A stretch of DNA of 64,000 bases, from contig NZ_CP049889.1 of assembly GCF_011299095.1 (NCBI RefSeq), positions 1,282,501 to 1,346,500 on the forward strand, read 5' to 3'. Of the stretch, positions 1-9,811 are shown in pieces. Source of the stretch: Jeotgalibaca porci. Lineage in GTDB: Bacteria; Bacillota; Bacilli; Lactobacillales; Aerococcaceae. The position numbers and the translations under genes are program-made. The notes beneath the pieces are model-generated. The model was given only the letters and a program-made list of their open reading frames with translations. It made no database searches and had not been told where the DNA came from. Position 1 is the stretch's first letter. Each line of letters begins with the position of its first letter.

Positions 1-2043
<2,043 letters not shown>

Positions 2044-2146
2044 AGATTTAGAATAAAAAAAGCAAGCGATGAATGAGCTTTGGTCAGCTGTTCAGTCGTG
2101 TTATGGATTCAGTTTTGAGGGAACGTTGTTCCTTTAATTAAATAAT

Positions 2147-2264
2147 TGTGCGGTGACGATGGCGAGAAGGTCACACCTGTTCCCATCCCGAACACAGAAG
2201 TTAAGCTTCTTAGCGCCGATTGTAGTGAAGGGTTTCCCTTTGTGAGAGTAGGACGTTGCCGCGC
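2147..2264 (+). rRNA. rrf: 5S ribosomal RNA, copy 1
   Basis: A typical Gram-positive 5S rRNA of about 118 nt: terminal stem TGTGCGGTG with its partner near GCCGCGCA, and the conserved loop CCCATCCCGAACACAGAAG. It sits about 100 bp after the 23S gene. It differs from the second copy at 2879-2996 by only two adjacent bases (CG at 2157-2158 versus TA at 2889-2890). Confidence 0.97.
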
Positions 2265-2289
2265 ATTTATTTTCTCTTTTTTTGTTTAC

Positions 2290-2362
2290 GGAGGTTTAGC
2301 TCAGCTGGGAGAGCATCTGCCTTACAAGCAGAGGGTCGGCGGTTCGATCCCGTCAACCTCCA
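2290..2362 (+). tRNA. tRNA-Val (anticodon TAC)
   Basis: Full cloverleaf: acceptor GGAGGTT pairs with AACCTCC, D-arm GCTC..GAGC, anticodon loop CTTACAA with TAC, and a TTCGATC T-loop. CCA is not encoded. First of six tRNAs lying between two 5S genes. Confidence 0.97.
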
Positions 2363-2408
2363 TTATCTGATTTCTCAAACAGATAGGATAAAGAGTTTTA
2401 ATTTGTTT

Positions 2409-2481
2409 GAGGCATTAGCTCAGTTGGTAGAGCATCTGACTTTTAATCAGAGGGTCGCAGGTTCGAACCCTGCATGCCTCA
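2409..2481 (+). tRNA. tRNA-Lys (anticodon TTT)
   Basis: Cloverleaf with acceptor GAGGCAT/ATGCCTC, anticodon loop CTTTTAA carrying TTT, and a TTCGAAC T-loop. CCA is not encoded. Confidence 0.97.
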
Positions 2482-2506
2482 TATTTTTATGTTTTATTAC
2501 TGTAAT

Positions 2507-2579
2507 GCCGGCTTAGCTCAGTTGGTAGAGCATCTGATTTGTAATCAGAGGGTCGAGGGTTCAAGTCCTTTAGCCGGCA
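2507..2579 (+). tRNA. tRNA-Thr (anticodon TGT)
   Basis: Acceptor GCCGGCT/AGCCGGC, anticodon stem TCTGA/TCAGA with loop TTTGTAA giving TGT. The T-stem GAGGG/CCTTT contains two G-U pairs. CCA is not encoded. Confidence 0.96.
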
Positions 2580-2586
2580 TTTCTTT

Positions 2587-2658
2587 GCGGAAGTAGCTCA
2601 GTGGTAGAGCACCACCTTGCCAAGGTGGGGGTCGCGGGTTCGAACCCCGTCTTCCGCT
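2587..2658 (+). tRNA. tRNA-Gly (anticodon GCC)
   Basis: Acceptor GCGGAAG/CTTCCGC, anticodon stem CCACC/GGTGG with loop TTGCCAA giving GCC, T-loop TTCGAAC. CCA is not encoded. Confidence 0.97.
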
Positions 2659-2668
2659 TTTGTATATT

Positions 2669-2742
2669 GCAGCCATAGCTCAACTGGATAGAGTACCTGA
2701 CTACGAATCAGGCGGTTGTAGGTTCGACTCCTACTGGTTGCA
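2669..2742 (+). tRNA. tRNA-Arg (anticodon ACG)
   Basis: Acceptor GCAGCCA/TGGTTGC with one G-U pair, anticodon stem CCTGA/TCAGG with loop CTACGAA giving ACG. This anticodon is the normal target of TadA, which is encoded in this window at 11782. CCA is not encoded. Confidence 0.96.
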
Positions 2743-2754
2743 TTTTTTTAACAC

Positions 2755-2828
2755 CGGGAAGTAGCTCAGCTTGGTAGAGCACTTGGTTTGGGACCAAGGG
2801 GTCGCAGGTTCGAATCCTGTCTTCCCGA
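2755..2828 (+). tRNA. tRNA-Pro (anticodon TGG)
   Basis: Acceptor CGGGAAG/CTTCCCG, anticodon stem CTTGG/CCAAG with loop TTTGGGA giving TGG, T-loop TTCGAAT. Last tRNA before the second 5S gene. CCA is not encoded. Confidence 0.96.
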
Positions 2829-2878
2829 TATCCAAGACTGGGTATCGTTTCCGGTCTTTTTTATTTCTTATATAACAT

Positions 2879-2996
2879 TGTGCGGTGATAATGGCGAGAA
2901 GGTCACACCTGTTCCCATCCCGAACACAGAAGTTAAGCTTCTTAGCGCCGATTGTAGTGAAGGGTTTCCCTTTGTGAGAGTAGGACGTTGCCGCGC
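2879..2996 (+). rRNA. rrf: 5S ribosomal RNA, copy 2
   Basis: Second complete 5S gene, identical to the copy at 2147-2264 except for two adjacent bases. It follows the tRNA cluster and is followed at once by a terminator, so it appears to be the distal gene of the same rRNA-tRNA transcription unit. Confidence 0.96.
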
Positions 2997-3008
2997 AATA
3001 CAAAAAAA

Positions 3009-3032
3009 AGTCTCCCTTGGGAGGCTTTTTTG
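3009..3032 (+). terminator. Terminator of the rRNA-tRNA operon
   Basis: AGTCTCCC pairs with GGGAGGCT (one G-U) and is followed by a run of T residues, directly after the second 5S gene. Confidence 0.85.
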
Positions 3033-3059
3033 TTTGTCTCTATTTTTCGTTAATAGGAA

Positions 3060-3087
3060 GGGGGCCGGAAAATAGCTTCCGGCCCCC
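3060..3087 (-). terminator. Terminator-like hairpin after nagB
   Basis: A perfect 11-bp GC-rich stem (3060-3070 with 3077-3087) with a 6-nt loop lies 6 bp past the nagB stop codon. The T-tract on the minus side is weak. It could serve both convergent transcripts. Confidence 0.65.
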
Positions 3088-3093
3088 TCTACT

Positions 3094-3798
3094 TTATTTA
3101 ATAAGTGATGCTGCTGCTTGATCCACAATAATTGTTACATCAGGATGGTTTACTAATACAGTTGATGGTATATCTTCTGTAGGTTCTGTCGCAGTAACTA
3201 AGTCTTTGATGGCTTCCGCTTTATCTTCTCCGAAAGCGAGTAGAAGGATTTTCTTTGCTTTCATAATAGAAGCTAATCCCATTGTGTAAGCATAACCGGG
3301 TACATCAGACTCTTTTTCAAAGAAGCGTTTGTTAGCATTGATTGTTGATTGTGTTAACGCTACTTTGTGTGTGTGTGAATCCAGTGCTGTTCCTGGTTCG
3401 TTAAATGCGATGTGTCCATTGTGGCCGATACCTAAAATTTGAATATCGACTGGGTATTTACTTAAAACTGCTTCATAGCGTTCAATTTCTGCTTGTTCTT
3501 CATTCATTCCATCAGGAAGATGTGATTCTTTGAAAGGCTTTTGATTGAACAGCTTTTGCTCCATGAAGTAGCGGTAGCTTTGTTCATGTGTTCCTGGTAG
3601 TCCAACGTATTCGTCTAAGTTAACAGAAATGGCATCAGAAAAGTCAACGTCACTTTCAGTCAATTTCTCGTACAACCGTTCTGGTGTCGATCCTGTTGCC
3701 AGGCCAAATACTTTCGCACCATTGTCTAAAGCTTCGCGAATCATTTCATAGCCTTTTTGTGAGCCTTCTTCTTTTGAGTTTACGTAAAGGATTTCCAC
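3094..3798 (-). CDS. nagB: Glucosamine-6-phosphate deaminase
   Basis: Converts glucosamine-6-phosphate to fructose-6-phosphate and ammonia in the cytosol, linking amino-sugar catabolism to glycolysis. Family motifs are visible: GLATGSTPERLYEKL (phosphate binding, near residue 35), an NLDEYVGL segment, and the active-site region LGIGHNGHIAFNEPG near residue 130. The open frame runs further upstream, but the protein start chosen is GTG at 3798, preceded by AGGGG, which yields 234 aa, the usual size for Lactobacillales NagB. The alternative long N-terminus is low-complexity translation of the promoter. The gene is monocistronic, divergent from ctsR, and has a strong promoter with a cre-like palindrome in its spacer. 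Confidence 0.95.
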   Translation of the reverse strand: MEILYVNSKEEGSQKGYEMIREALDNGAKVFGLATGSTPERLYEKLTESDVDFSDAISVNLDEYVGLPGTHEQSYRYFMEQKLFNQKPFKESHLPDGMNEEQAEIERYEAVLSKYPVDIQILGIGHNGHIAFNEPGTALDSHTHKVALTQSTINANKRFFEKESDVPGYAYTMGLASIMKAKKILLLAFGEDKAEAIKDLVTATEPTEDIPSTVLVNHPDVTIIVDQAAASLIK

Positions 3799-3832
3799 TA
3801 GTATAATTACCCCTTTTTTTTGTATTAAAATA

Positions 3833-3861
3833 ATTCTAAAGCGAAAGCGTTTCTTTGTCAA
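3833..3861 (-). promoter_or_regulatory. nagB promoter
   Basis: On the minus strand a consensus -35 TTGACA (3861-3856) is separated by exactly 17 bp from the -10 TAGAAT (3838-3833), about 35 bp before the GTG start. Confidence 0.85.
3842..3855. promoter_or_regulatory. cre-like palindrome between -35 and -10 of nagB
   Basis: The spacer contains GAAAGCGTTTC and flanks, a near match to the CcpA catabolite-responsive element (TGNAANCGNWNNCA). Its place inside the promoter would suit repression by CcpA during glucose growth. This is inferred from position and sequence only; a NagR/GntR operator is another possibility. Confidence 0.5.
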
Positions 3862-3966
3862 TAATTCTAAGGGAAAGATGAGACGGATTTCAAAACAAAA
3901 GAGTTCAAAAATGGATTTGAATAGGCTATAATAGTTGGTTAATAGACGCTCCTGCGTTCTTTCTAT

Positions 3967-3995
3967 TTGACACTCGCTCTCGAATAGCATACTAT
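3967..3995 (+). promoter_or_regulatory. ctsR-clpC promoter
   Basis: TTGACA (3967-3972), a 17-bp spacer and TACTAT (3990-3995), a near-consensus vegetative promoter upstream of ctsR. Confidence 0.8.
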
Positions 3996-4007
3996 TTGAA
4001 GTGTAAT

Positions 4008-4024
4008 AGTCAAAATTAGTCAGG
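4008..4024 (+). promoter_or_regulatory. CtsR operator (heptad direct repeat)
   Basis: AGTCAAA-ATT-AGTCAGG matches the CtsR consensus of two RGTCAAA heptads separated by 3 bp. It lies between the -10 box and the ctsR start, as expected for autoregulation of the ctsR-clpC operon. Confidence 0.85.
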
Positions 4025-4042
4025 TGAAAGGGGGCGGATGAA

Positions 4043-4507
4043 TTGCAGAATCAAAATATGTCAGATATCATCGAAGCTTACATTAAACAGATCCTGAAGC
4101 AAAAAGAACAAGTTGAGATACGACGTAACGAAATGGCGAGTCATTTTAATTGTGTCCCTTCGCAAATCAATTATGTGATTAATACGCGTTTCACCGAGCA
4201 ACATGGTTACCTTGTTGAAAGTAAACGAGGCGGTGGCGGCTATATTCGTATCATGAAAGTCACATTTATGGATGAAGTGGAATATCTGGACGAAATGATT
4301 AAAATGATTGGTGATTCGATTTCAGAACGCGACGCATTTGCAATCGTCCAAAACATATTCAATAAAAAACTAATCTCTAAACGAGAAGGCAACATTATTT
4401 TAGCAATTTTGGATAAAGGTTCTCTTCAAGTTTTTGGAAATGATGAAGATGCTGTACGCGCACACCTTTTAACCAAACAGTTACAAAGTATACGCTACAA
4501 GGCATAA
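4043..4507 (+). CDS. ctsR: Class III heat-shock repressor CtsR
   Basis: Dimeric winged-helix repressor of clp genes that loses DNA binding on heat stress. The N-terminal half has the DNA-binding region with the glycine-rich wing KRGGGGYIRI (about residues 63-72), the hallmark thermosensing loop of CtsR. Length (154 aa) is normal. The chosen start is TTG at 4043, spaced well from the GGGGGCGG ribosome site; ATG at 4058 is the alternative. clpC follows after 37 bp. The mcsA and mcsB genes found between these two in Bacillus are absent, as in other Lactobacillales, so control probably does not use McsB arginine phosphorylation. Confidence 0.95.
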   Translation: MQNQNMSDIIEAYIKQILKQKEQVEIRRNEMASHFNCVPSQINYVINTRFTEQHGYLVESKRGGGGYIRIMKVTFMDEVEYLDEMIKMIGDSISERDAFAIVQNIFNKKLISKREGNIILAILDKGSLQVFGNDEDAVRAHLLTKQLQSIRYKA

Positions 4508-4544
4508 TTTATGAGGTATAACGTTCGTAAAGGAGGCGTTAGGA

Positions 4545-7043
4545 ATGGATGAACTATTCACAGAAAAAGCGAATAAAGCGCTCATTTTAGCAACAGAAGA
4601 GGCGCATCGATTCAAACATCAATCAATTGGGACTGAACACATTCTTTTAGGACTTCTTCGCGAACCAGAAGGAATTGCTGGAAAGATTCTACGTGATTTT
4701 GATATTGACGAAACACATGTCCGTGAGGAGATTGAACATCTAACGGGCTATGGAACGGCAAGACCGTTAACGCATCAATTTGCACCAATGCCGTTTTCGC
4801 CTCGCGCTAAAACTGTCGTTATGTATGCAACTACGGAGTCGCAAAAACTAGGTGTGTACCTAGTTGGAACGGAACATCTTCTAATTGGTTTACTAAAAGA
4901 AGAAGTTTTGGCCGTGAAAATATTGAAGAGCTTAGGAGTCGATTTAAATCTCCTGCGTAAAAAAATGTATGAAAAAATCGGCCTGAAACAACCGACTAAA
5001 AATTCAGTCAGAAGCGCTAAGAAAAATACAAAAGCTACTGAAGGAACACCAACACTTGATTCCTTGGCACGTGATTTGACTGAATCTGCGCGTCATCAAA
5101 AACTCGATCCAATCGTTGGACGTGACCGTGAAGTTAGACGTATCCTTCAAGTCATTTCGCGTCGTACGAAGAACAATCCTGTATTAGTAGGAGAGCCGGG
5201 AGTCGGTAAAACGGCTATAGTAGAAGGTTTAGCCCAAAAGATTGTGAATGGCGAAGTGCCGGAACAATTAGCGAATAAACGCTTAATGATGCTAGATATG
5301 GGTTCACTTGTTGCGGGGACAAAGTACCGTGGTGAATTCGAAGAACGTATGAAGAAGATTATTGATGAAGTGTACCGTGATGGAAATGTCATTCTCTTTA
5401 TCGATGAGTTGCATACCTTAATCGGAGCAGGTGGGGCAGAAGGAGCAATTGATGCTTCGAATATTCTAAAACCAGCGCTTGCGCGAGGTGAACTTCAAAC
5501 AATTGGTGCGACAACATTGGATGAATATCAAAAATACATCGAAAAAGATGCAGCTTTGGAGCGTCGTTTTGCACCGATTCATATCGATGAGCCGACTGCG
5601 GAGGAAACAGTTGATATTTTGATGGGACTACGCTCACGTTACGAAGACCACCACCATGTGGAAATAACGGACGAAGCGATTGAAGCGGCAGTGAAATTGT
5701 CAACACGTTATATTACGTCACGTCGTTTGCCGGATAAAGCAATCGATTTGATTGATGAATCTGCAGCAAAAGTCCGCCTAGATGTCACGCATGGGGAAAC
5801 GCCAGTCGGTAAGTTGGAAGACGAAATTATGCGTCTGAATAAAGAAAAAGAAGAGGCTATTCTCGCCCAAGACTTTGTTAAAGCAGCACGTATCCGTAAA
5901 AAAGAGATGAGCAGTAAACAACGTTTGGAGCGCACCCTTAAAGAGTCAGAAGAAGTTGCAACGAGCGAAAGTTATACGCTGAGTGTAAATGAACATGACG
6001 TTGCCCAAGTTGTCGCGTTGTGGACAGGAATTCCTGTCTACCAAATGGAGCAAAAGGAAAGCGACCGTTTGATGCAACTTGAGAAAGTATTGCATAAACG
6101 TGTGATTGGTCAAGAAGAAGCGGTTGGCGCAGTCTCACGCGCGATTCGCCGGGCGCGTTCAGGATTAAAAGATCCAGAACGTCCAATCGGTAGTTTCCTA
6201 TTCTTGGGACCTACAGGAGTCGGGAAAACAGAGCTTGCTAAGACGTTGGCAGATGCAATGTTTGGTTCTGAAGATGCTTTGGTGCGTATTGACATGTCTG
6301 AGTACATGGAAAAATTTGCGACAAGCCGTTTGGTAGGATCTCCTCCAGGGTATGTGGGTTATGACGAAGGCGGTCAACTAACCGAAAAAATTAGACAAAA
6401 GCCTTATTCGGTTATTTTGTTGGATGAGGTTGAAAAAGCCCATCCGGATGTCTTTAATATCCTATTGCAAGTTTTGGATGACGGGCATTTGACCGATTCA
6501 AAAGGACGTAAAGTCGATTTCCGTAATACCATCTTAATTATGACTTCTAACTTGGGTGCGACAGCACTCCGGGACGACAAGTCAGTTGGTTTCAATGTGA
6601 AAGATGTGAAGCAGGACTACAAAGAGATGGAAAAACGAATTCGTGAAGAATTGAAGAACAGCTTCCGTCCTGAGTTCCTGAACCGGATTGATGAATCCAT
6701 CGTGTTCCACTCACTGGCTAAGGATGAGCTGCATGAAATCGTGAAGCTAATGGTGAATGCGATTGTGAAACGTCTAAAAGATTTGGACATTCATGTCAAA
6801 GTAACCCCAGCTGCGGTTGATGTCATTGCCAAAGCCGGCTTCGACCCTGAATACGGCGCACGACCAATTCGTCGTGCAATTCAAAAAGAAATCGAAGACA
6901 AATTGAGTGAAGAAATGCTGAGCGGCACTGTTAAATATGGTGATTCCGTTACGATCGGCGCACGCAATGGCGAAATACGTATTTCTGTTCGTGAGGCCAA
7001 AAAAGAAGAAAAAACGAAAGATTTAGTAGGAAGTAATTCCTAA
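4545..7043 (+). CDS. clpC: ATP-dependent Clp protease ATPase subunit ClpC
   Basis: Hexameric AAA+ unfoldase that delivers substrates to ClpP. Domain order: double Clp_N repeat (residues about 1-145), first AAA domain with Walker [10 protein letters not shown] near 218 and Walker [10 protein letters not shown], a middle domain with a UVR-type coiled segment ([12 protein letters not shown], about 445-456), and a second AAA domain with GPTGVGKTE near 556, Walker [11 protein letters not shown] and a C-terminal ClpB_D2-small domain. 832 aa, full length. AAGGAGG precedes the ATG. Cotranscribed with ctsR and under the CtsR operator; a strong terminator follows. Confidence 0.98.
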   Translation: MDELFTEKANKALILATEEAHRFKHQSIGTEHILLGLLREPEGIAGKILRDFDIDETHVREEIEHLTGYGTARPLTHQFAPMPFSPRAKTVVMYATTESQKLGVYLVGTEHLLIGLLKEEVLAVKILKSLGVDLNLLRKKMYEKIGLKQPTKNSVRSAKKNTKATEGTPTLDSLARDLTESARHQKLDPIVGRDREVRRILQVISRRTKNNPVLVGEPGVGKTAIVEGLAQKIVNGEVPEQLANKRLMMLDMGSLVAGTKYRGEFEERMKKIIDEVYRDGNVILFIDELHTLIGAGGAEGAIDASNILKPALARGELQTIGATTLDEYQKYIEKDAALERRFAPIHIDEPTAEETVDILMGLRSRYEDHHHVEITDEAIEAAVKLSTRYITSRRLPDKAIDLIDESAAKVRLDVTHGETPVGKLEDEIMRLNKEKEEAILAQDFVKAARIRKKEMSSKQRLERTLKESEEVATSESYTLSVNEHDVAQVVALWTGIPVYQMEQKESDRLMQLEKVLHKRVIGQEEAVGAVSRAIRRARSGLKDPERPIGSFLFLGPTGVGKTELAKTLADAMFGSEDALVRIDMSEYMEKFATSRLVGSPPGYVGYDEGGQLTEKIRQKPYSVILLDEVEKAHPDVFNILLQVLDDGHLTDSKGRKVDFRNTILIMTSNLGATALRDDKSVGFNVKDVKQDYKEMEKRIREELKNSFRPEFLNRIDESIVFHSLAKDELHEIVKLMVNAIVKRLKDLDIHVKVTPAAVDVIAKAGFDPEYGARPIRRAIQKEIEDKLSEEMLSGTVKYGDSVTIGARNGEIRISVREAKKEEKTKDLVGSNS

Positions 7044-7056
7044 TTGAAACGCATAA

Positions 7057-7090
7057 AAAGAGGCGGGGACAAATTGTCCGCGCCTCTTTG
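7057..7090 (+). terminator. Terminator of ctsR-clpC
   Basis: AAAGAGGCG (7057-7065) pairs with CGCCTCTTT (7081-7089), with further inner pairing of GGACAA and TTGTCC. It lies 13 bp past the clpC stop. Confidence 0.9.
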
Positions 7091-7106
7091 TGTGCACTTT
7101 TTATTT

Positions 7107-7259
7107 ATTGGAACGTTTTAGGGTGAAAAAACGATTAAAAAGGTCCAATAACTGATGATTGGAACATTTTAATCTAATTTTAATCCCTAAAAGGCCGAAT
7201 AAACAATTATTGGAACGTTTTAATTATATTTTAATGGTGAAAAGGTCTTAATACCGATT
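7107..7259. repeat. Three tandem 51-bp repeat units
   Basis: Units begin ATTGGAAC(G/A)TTTTA at 7107, 7158 and 7209, exactly 51 bp apart. A second conserved block, AAAAGG(T/C)C, occurs in the second half of each. The AT-rich array fills the space between the clpC terminator and the end of the convergent CDF gene, whose stop codon overlaps the last unit. No ORF or clear hairpin explains it. Confidence 0.8.
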
Positions 7260-8425
7260 TAGTGTTTCAACAAACTCAAGCGATCGACTTCAATCACGAC
7301 TTCAGCCGGACCTACTTTAAGGATAATGTCGCGCGTAATGCTCGCGCGCAACTGGTCATTGGAAGCAGTGGTTTTTTCCGGGACATCGATATCGAAAGAA
7401 ATTTTTAATTGATTTTCTAGTTCCTCGACTCGGAAATCATGGAACTTCAAGTTGAGCTGATTTGATTTCAGAATCGCTTTTACTTCCCGGTAGATACGCG
7501 TATGTTCTTCATTTTGAACGGCAATCGGATCCAAGTGACACACGAGGTCGATACCAAGAACATCCTTAAAATGTTTTTCGATGTGATCACTCACAACATG
7601 GGCTTGCGTGAGGGACCAACTATCGTCGACTTCGATGTGAATGGATGCGAAGGTTTTATTGGGTCCGTAATTATGGACTAGTAAATCGTGATAGCCCAAG
7701 ATGGAATCAAACTGTTCAAAGTGGTCCTGTATTTCGGCCAATTCCTGCTCGTTCGGGCGTGTTCCGAGTAAATCATCCATTGATTCACGAATCATGCTAA
7801 TACCGCTGTAAATGATGAAAATAGCCAATAAAGTACCTGCATAGCCATCGACCGTCCAACCAGTGAAAAATTCAAGTAGAGAGGCTGCTAATACAATGAT
7901 TGTCGTATAAACATCGTTAAAACTATCTTGAGCAGCACTGCGAAGTGTTGTCGAATGAATCGTATCAGCAGCGGAGCGGTAAAAGAATCCTTGAATTACT
8001 TTGGCACCAACCGAAATGATTAATAAAACAAAAATGAGCGGGCTGGCCTCCAGTTTACTGGGGTTAATAATCCGCTCAATCGAGGTCGTTAAAAATTGAA
8101 ACCCGACAAAAATAATGATGATTGAAACCAGGAAGCCGCTAATATATTCAAAACGCTGATGGCCGTAGGGGTGTTCTTTATCAGCCGGCTTTGCCGCGAT
8201 TTTGAAACCGAGTAAGGTCAGGACGGAGGAAGCTGTATCGGAAAGGCTGTTGATGGCATCCGTAAGAATGGAAACACTGCCTGATAACCAGCCTGCTATC
8301 AATTTAATAAAAAAGAGAATAAGGTTCGAGAATAACCCAACGATGCCGGAAAGCGTACCAATGCGATAGCGTTTCTTCTCACTCGTTGTGTGTGAAGCAT
8401 AAGCGTCTAGCCATTTTTCAAACAT
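7259..8425 (-). CDS. Cation diffusion facilitator (CDF) family metal exporter
   Basis: Membrane antiporter of the CDF family that exports divalent metals such as Zn, Mn, Co or Fe. The N-terminal about 210 residues hold the family's transmembrane helices, including the metal-site helix TDAINSLSDTASSV and the later AAQDSFNDV helix with paired acidic residues; the C-terminal about 180 residues form the cytoplasmic dimerisation domain. The start chosen is ATG at 8425 behind AAAGGAG (388 aa); the frame stays open 33 codons further up but without a ribosome site. The metal cannot be assigned from sequence. Monocistronic and divergent from the small gene at 8545. Confidence 0.92.
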   Translation of the reverse strand: MFEKWLDAYASHTTSEKKRYRIGTLSGIVGLFSNLILFFIKLIAGWLSGSVSILTDAINSLSDTASSVLTLLGFKIAAKPADKEHPYGHQRFEYISGFLVSIIIIFVGFQFLTTSIERIINPSKLEASPLIFVLLIISVGAKVIQGFFYRSAADTIHSTTLRSAAQDSFNDVYTTIIVLAASLLEFFTGWTVDGYAGTLLAIFIIYSGISMIRESMDDLLGTRPNEQELAEIQDHFEQFDSILGYHDLLVHNYGPNKTFASIHIEVDDSWSLTQAHVVSDHIEKHFKDVLGIDLVCHLDPIAVQNEEHTRIYREVKAILKSNQLNLKFHDFRVEELENQLKISFDIDVPEKTTASNDQLRASITRDIILKVGPAEVVIEVDRLSLLKH

Positions 8426-8544
8426 GTTAAAACTCCTTTTAATAAAGAATGTAGACCTATTATCCCATATCTCTCCGACCAAATCATTCGGAATACCATT
8501 TTTAGTATGATAAAATAAAGGCAAATGAAAAGGAGCGATTTATA

Positions 8545-8871
8545 ATGAAAAATTCAAATTCTAAAAAAGCATTTCTCATTGGTTTGGCTGCAACTGCTGC
8601 TGTTGCGGCTGTCGCAACGATTCTTGTCTACGAAGAAGATACGGTTGATCGTGTTGGTGCGTATTTAAACCGCCAACGCATGAAGAACAAATTTAAAGGA
8701 AACAACAAAATTACGCGTGTCGTTGATTCATTGAGCGACAACGAAATCGAAACATTGTTAAATGTTTTTGACCGTACAGGAAGCTGGAAAGATACTGTAT
8801 TTGAAACGTTAGATGACCTAAAAGACAAAGCAGTGGACTACAAAGACCACATGGCTAAAAAGTTAAAATAA
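8545..8871 (+). CDS. Small membrane-anchored protein, YtxH-like in layout
   Basis: 108 aa. Residues 8-28 form one hydrophobic alanine-rich helix (GLAATAAVAAVATILV) after a lysine-rich start, followed by a hydrophilic, charged, probably helical C-terminal part. This is the architecture of YtxH-type stress-associated proteins, but no diagnostic motif was recognised and no function is proposed. AAGGAGCG precedes the ATG. The repeat element at 8879 starts 8 bp after its stop codon and would be in its 3' UTR. Confidence 0.75.
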   Translation: MKNSNSKKAFLIGLAATAAVAAVATILVYEEDTVDRVGAYLNRQRMKNKFKGNNKITRVVDSLSDNEIETLLNVFDRTGSWKDTVFETLDDLKDKAVDYKDHMAKKLK

Positions 8872-8878
8872 TAAATGA

Positions 8879-9015
8879 GGGAGTGTGAAAAAAGGCGTTT
8901 AGATCCGAATCACTGTAACGAATAAGCACAGGATGGACGCAGGCCATCCGCGCATTATTCGTGAAGTGGATGTCGGATCTGCCTTTTTGAGCACGTTTAC
9001 GCCACTATTATTCGT
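8879..9015 (+). repeat. Structured intergenic element, copy A
   Basis: A 137-bp element also present, inverted and with an insertion, at 53051-53254. Conserved blocks include GTGTGAAAAAAGGCGTTTAG, ATCCGAATCACTG, ACGAATAAGCACAGGATGG, GCGCATTATT, TCGGATCTGCCTTTTTGA and ACGTTTACGCCACTATTATT. AGATCCGA (8901-8908) pairs with TCGGATCT (8973-8980), extended by AAAAAGGC/GCCTTTTT. Inside, CGAATAA...GGATGG pairs with CCATCC...TTATTCG. ACGAATAA can alternatively pair with a second TTATTCGT at the 3' end. It is in sense orientation right after the stop codon of the preceding gene. Confidence 0.8.
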
Positions 9016-9100
9016 AGGAAAGGGACTGGGAGAAATATGATAAGCTCCCTTCAAAGTAGACACTGAAAAAAACAAACTACTTTGAAGGGGGTTTTTTTCT

Positions 9101-9811
9101 ATGACTAGAAAACATACCGATCCAGAACTGTTACATTTAATTGATTTACACCTAAGGGGTGTTTCTTATCGAACGCTTGTTGATCAGCACCATCTCAAAC
9201 TATCTGATACCACTTTTATGAATTATGTCCATCGGTACCAGGACCATGGCATGGAAGGGATCCGCTCCCAGAAGAATTACCGCAGTTACTCGAAAGAATT
9301 CAAGCAGAAAATTGTAGCTGAATACCTACAGACGGGTTACGGCTTTTCATACTTAGCCGCTAAATATAACATTCCATCTAAAACAACGGTAAACAAATGG
9401 GTAATTCGATATACTGAAGGAAAAGAGAATGAGACATATTCTCCGAAATCTGAGGTGTACAACATGACGGGTGTTAAAAAATCATATGAAGAAAAATTAA
9501 AAATCGTAGAAGATTACATAGCCAATCGCCTGACTTATCTGGAAGCAGCGGAGAAAAACCATGTAAGTTACAGTAACATTTATTCCTGGGTGAATAAATA
9601 CAAAAAGCATGGACCGATAGGTCTGGAAGACAACCGGGGCCGCGGGAAGCCCACGGAAATTCAAACAACGGAAGAACGTTTAAACGCAGAAGTAGAGACA
9701 CTCAAAGCCCGGAATAAATGGCTAGAAATGGAGAACGATGCGTTAAAAAAGCGCCGAAAAATCGCTGGGAATCACAAATCACAGGGGTTAGACAAGAAGT
9801 GGAATATTTAA
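9101..9811 (+). CDS. IS150-type transposase OrfA (helix-turn-helix), copy 1
   Basis: 236 aa. Contains several helix-turn-helix units (roughly residues 8-50, 60-100 and 120-165) of the kind that bind the IS ends, then a C-terminal leucine-zipper/coiled region (about 190-220). Codons 215-217 (TTA AAA AAG, 9743-9751) form an A_AAA_AAG -1 slippery site inside the overlap with orfB, the standard IS3-family way to make the OrfAB transposase. OrfA alone normally represses or modulates transposition in this family. Confidence 0.93.
   Translation: MTRKHTDPELLHLIDLHLRGVSYRTLVDQHHLKLSDTTFMNYVHRYQDHGMEGIRSQKNYRSYSKEFKQKIVAEYLQTGYGFSYLAAKYNIPSKTTVNKWVIRYTEGKENETYSPKSEVYNMTGVKKSYEEKLKIVEDYIANRLTYLEAAEKNHVSYSNIYSWVNKYKKHGPIGLEDNRGRGKPTEIQTTEERLNAEVETLKARNKWLEMENDALKKRRKIAGNHKSQGLDKKWNI

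Noticed and set aside
2146-3128. Short ORFs across 5S and tRNA genes
   Set aside because: They overlap structural RNA genes with clear cloverleaves and 5S signatures, and lack ribosome sites.
3799-3990. N-terminal extension of NagB
   Set aside because: It would translate the consensus promoter and cre-like site; NagB length fits the GTG at 3798.
4043-4057. ctsR beginning at the inner ATG 4058
   Set aside because: Possible, but the TTG at 4043 is better spaced from the ribosome site GGGGGCGG and gives the customary N-terminus, so TTG is preferred.
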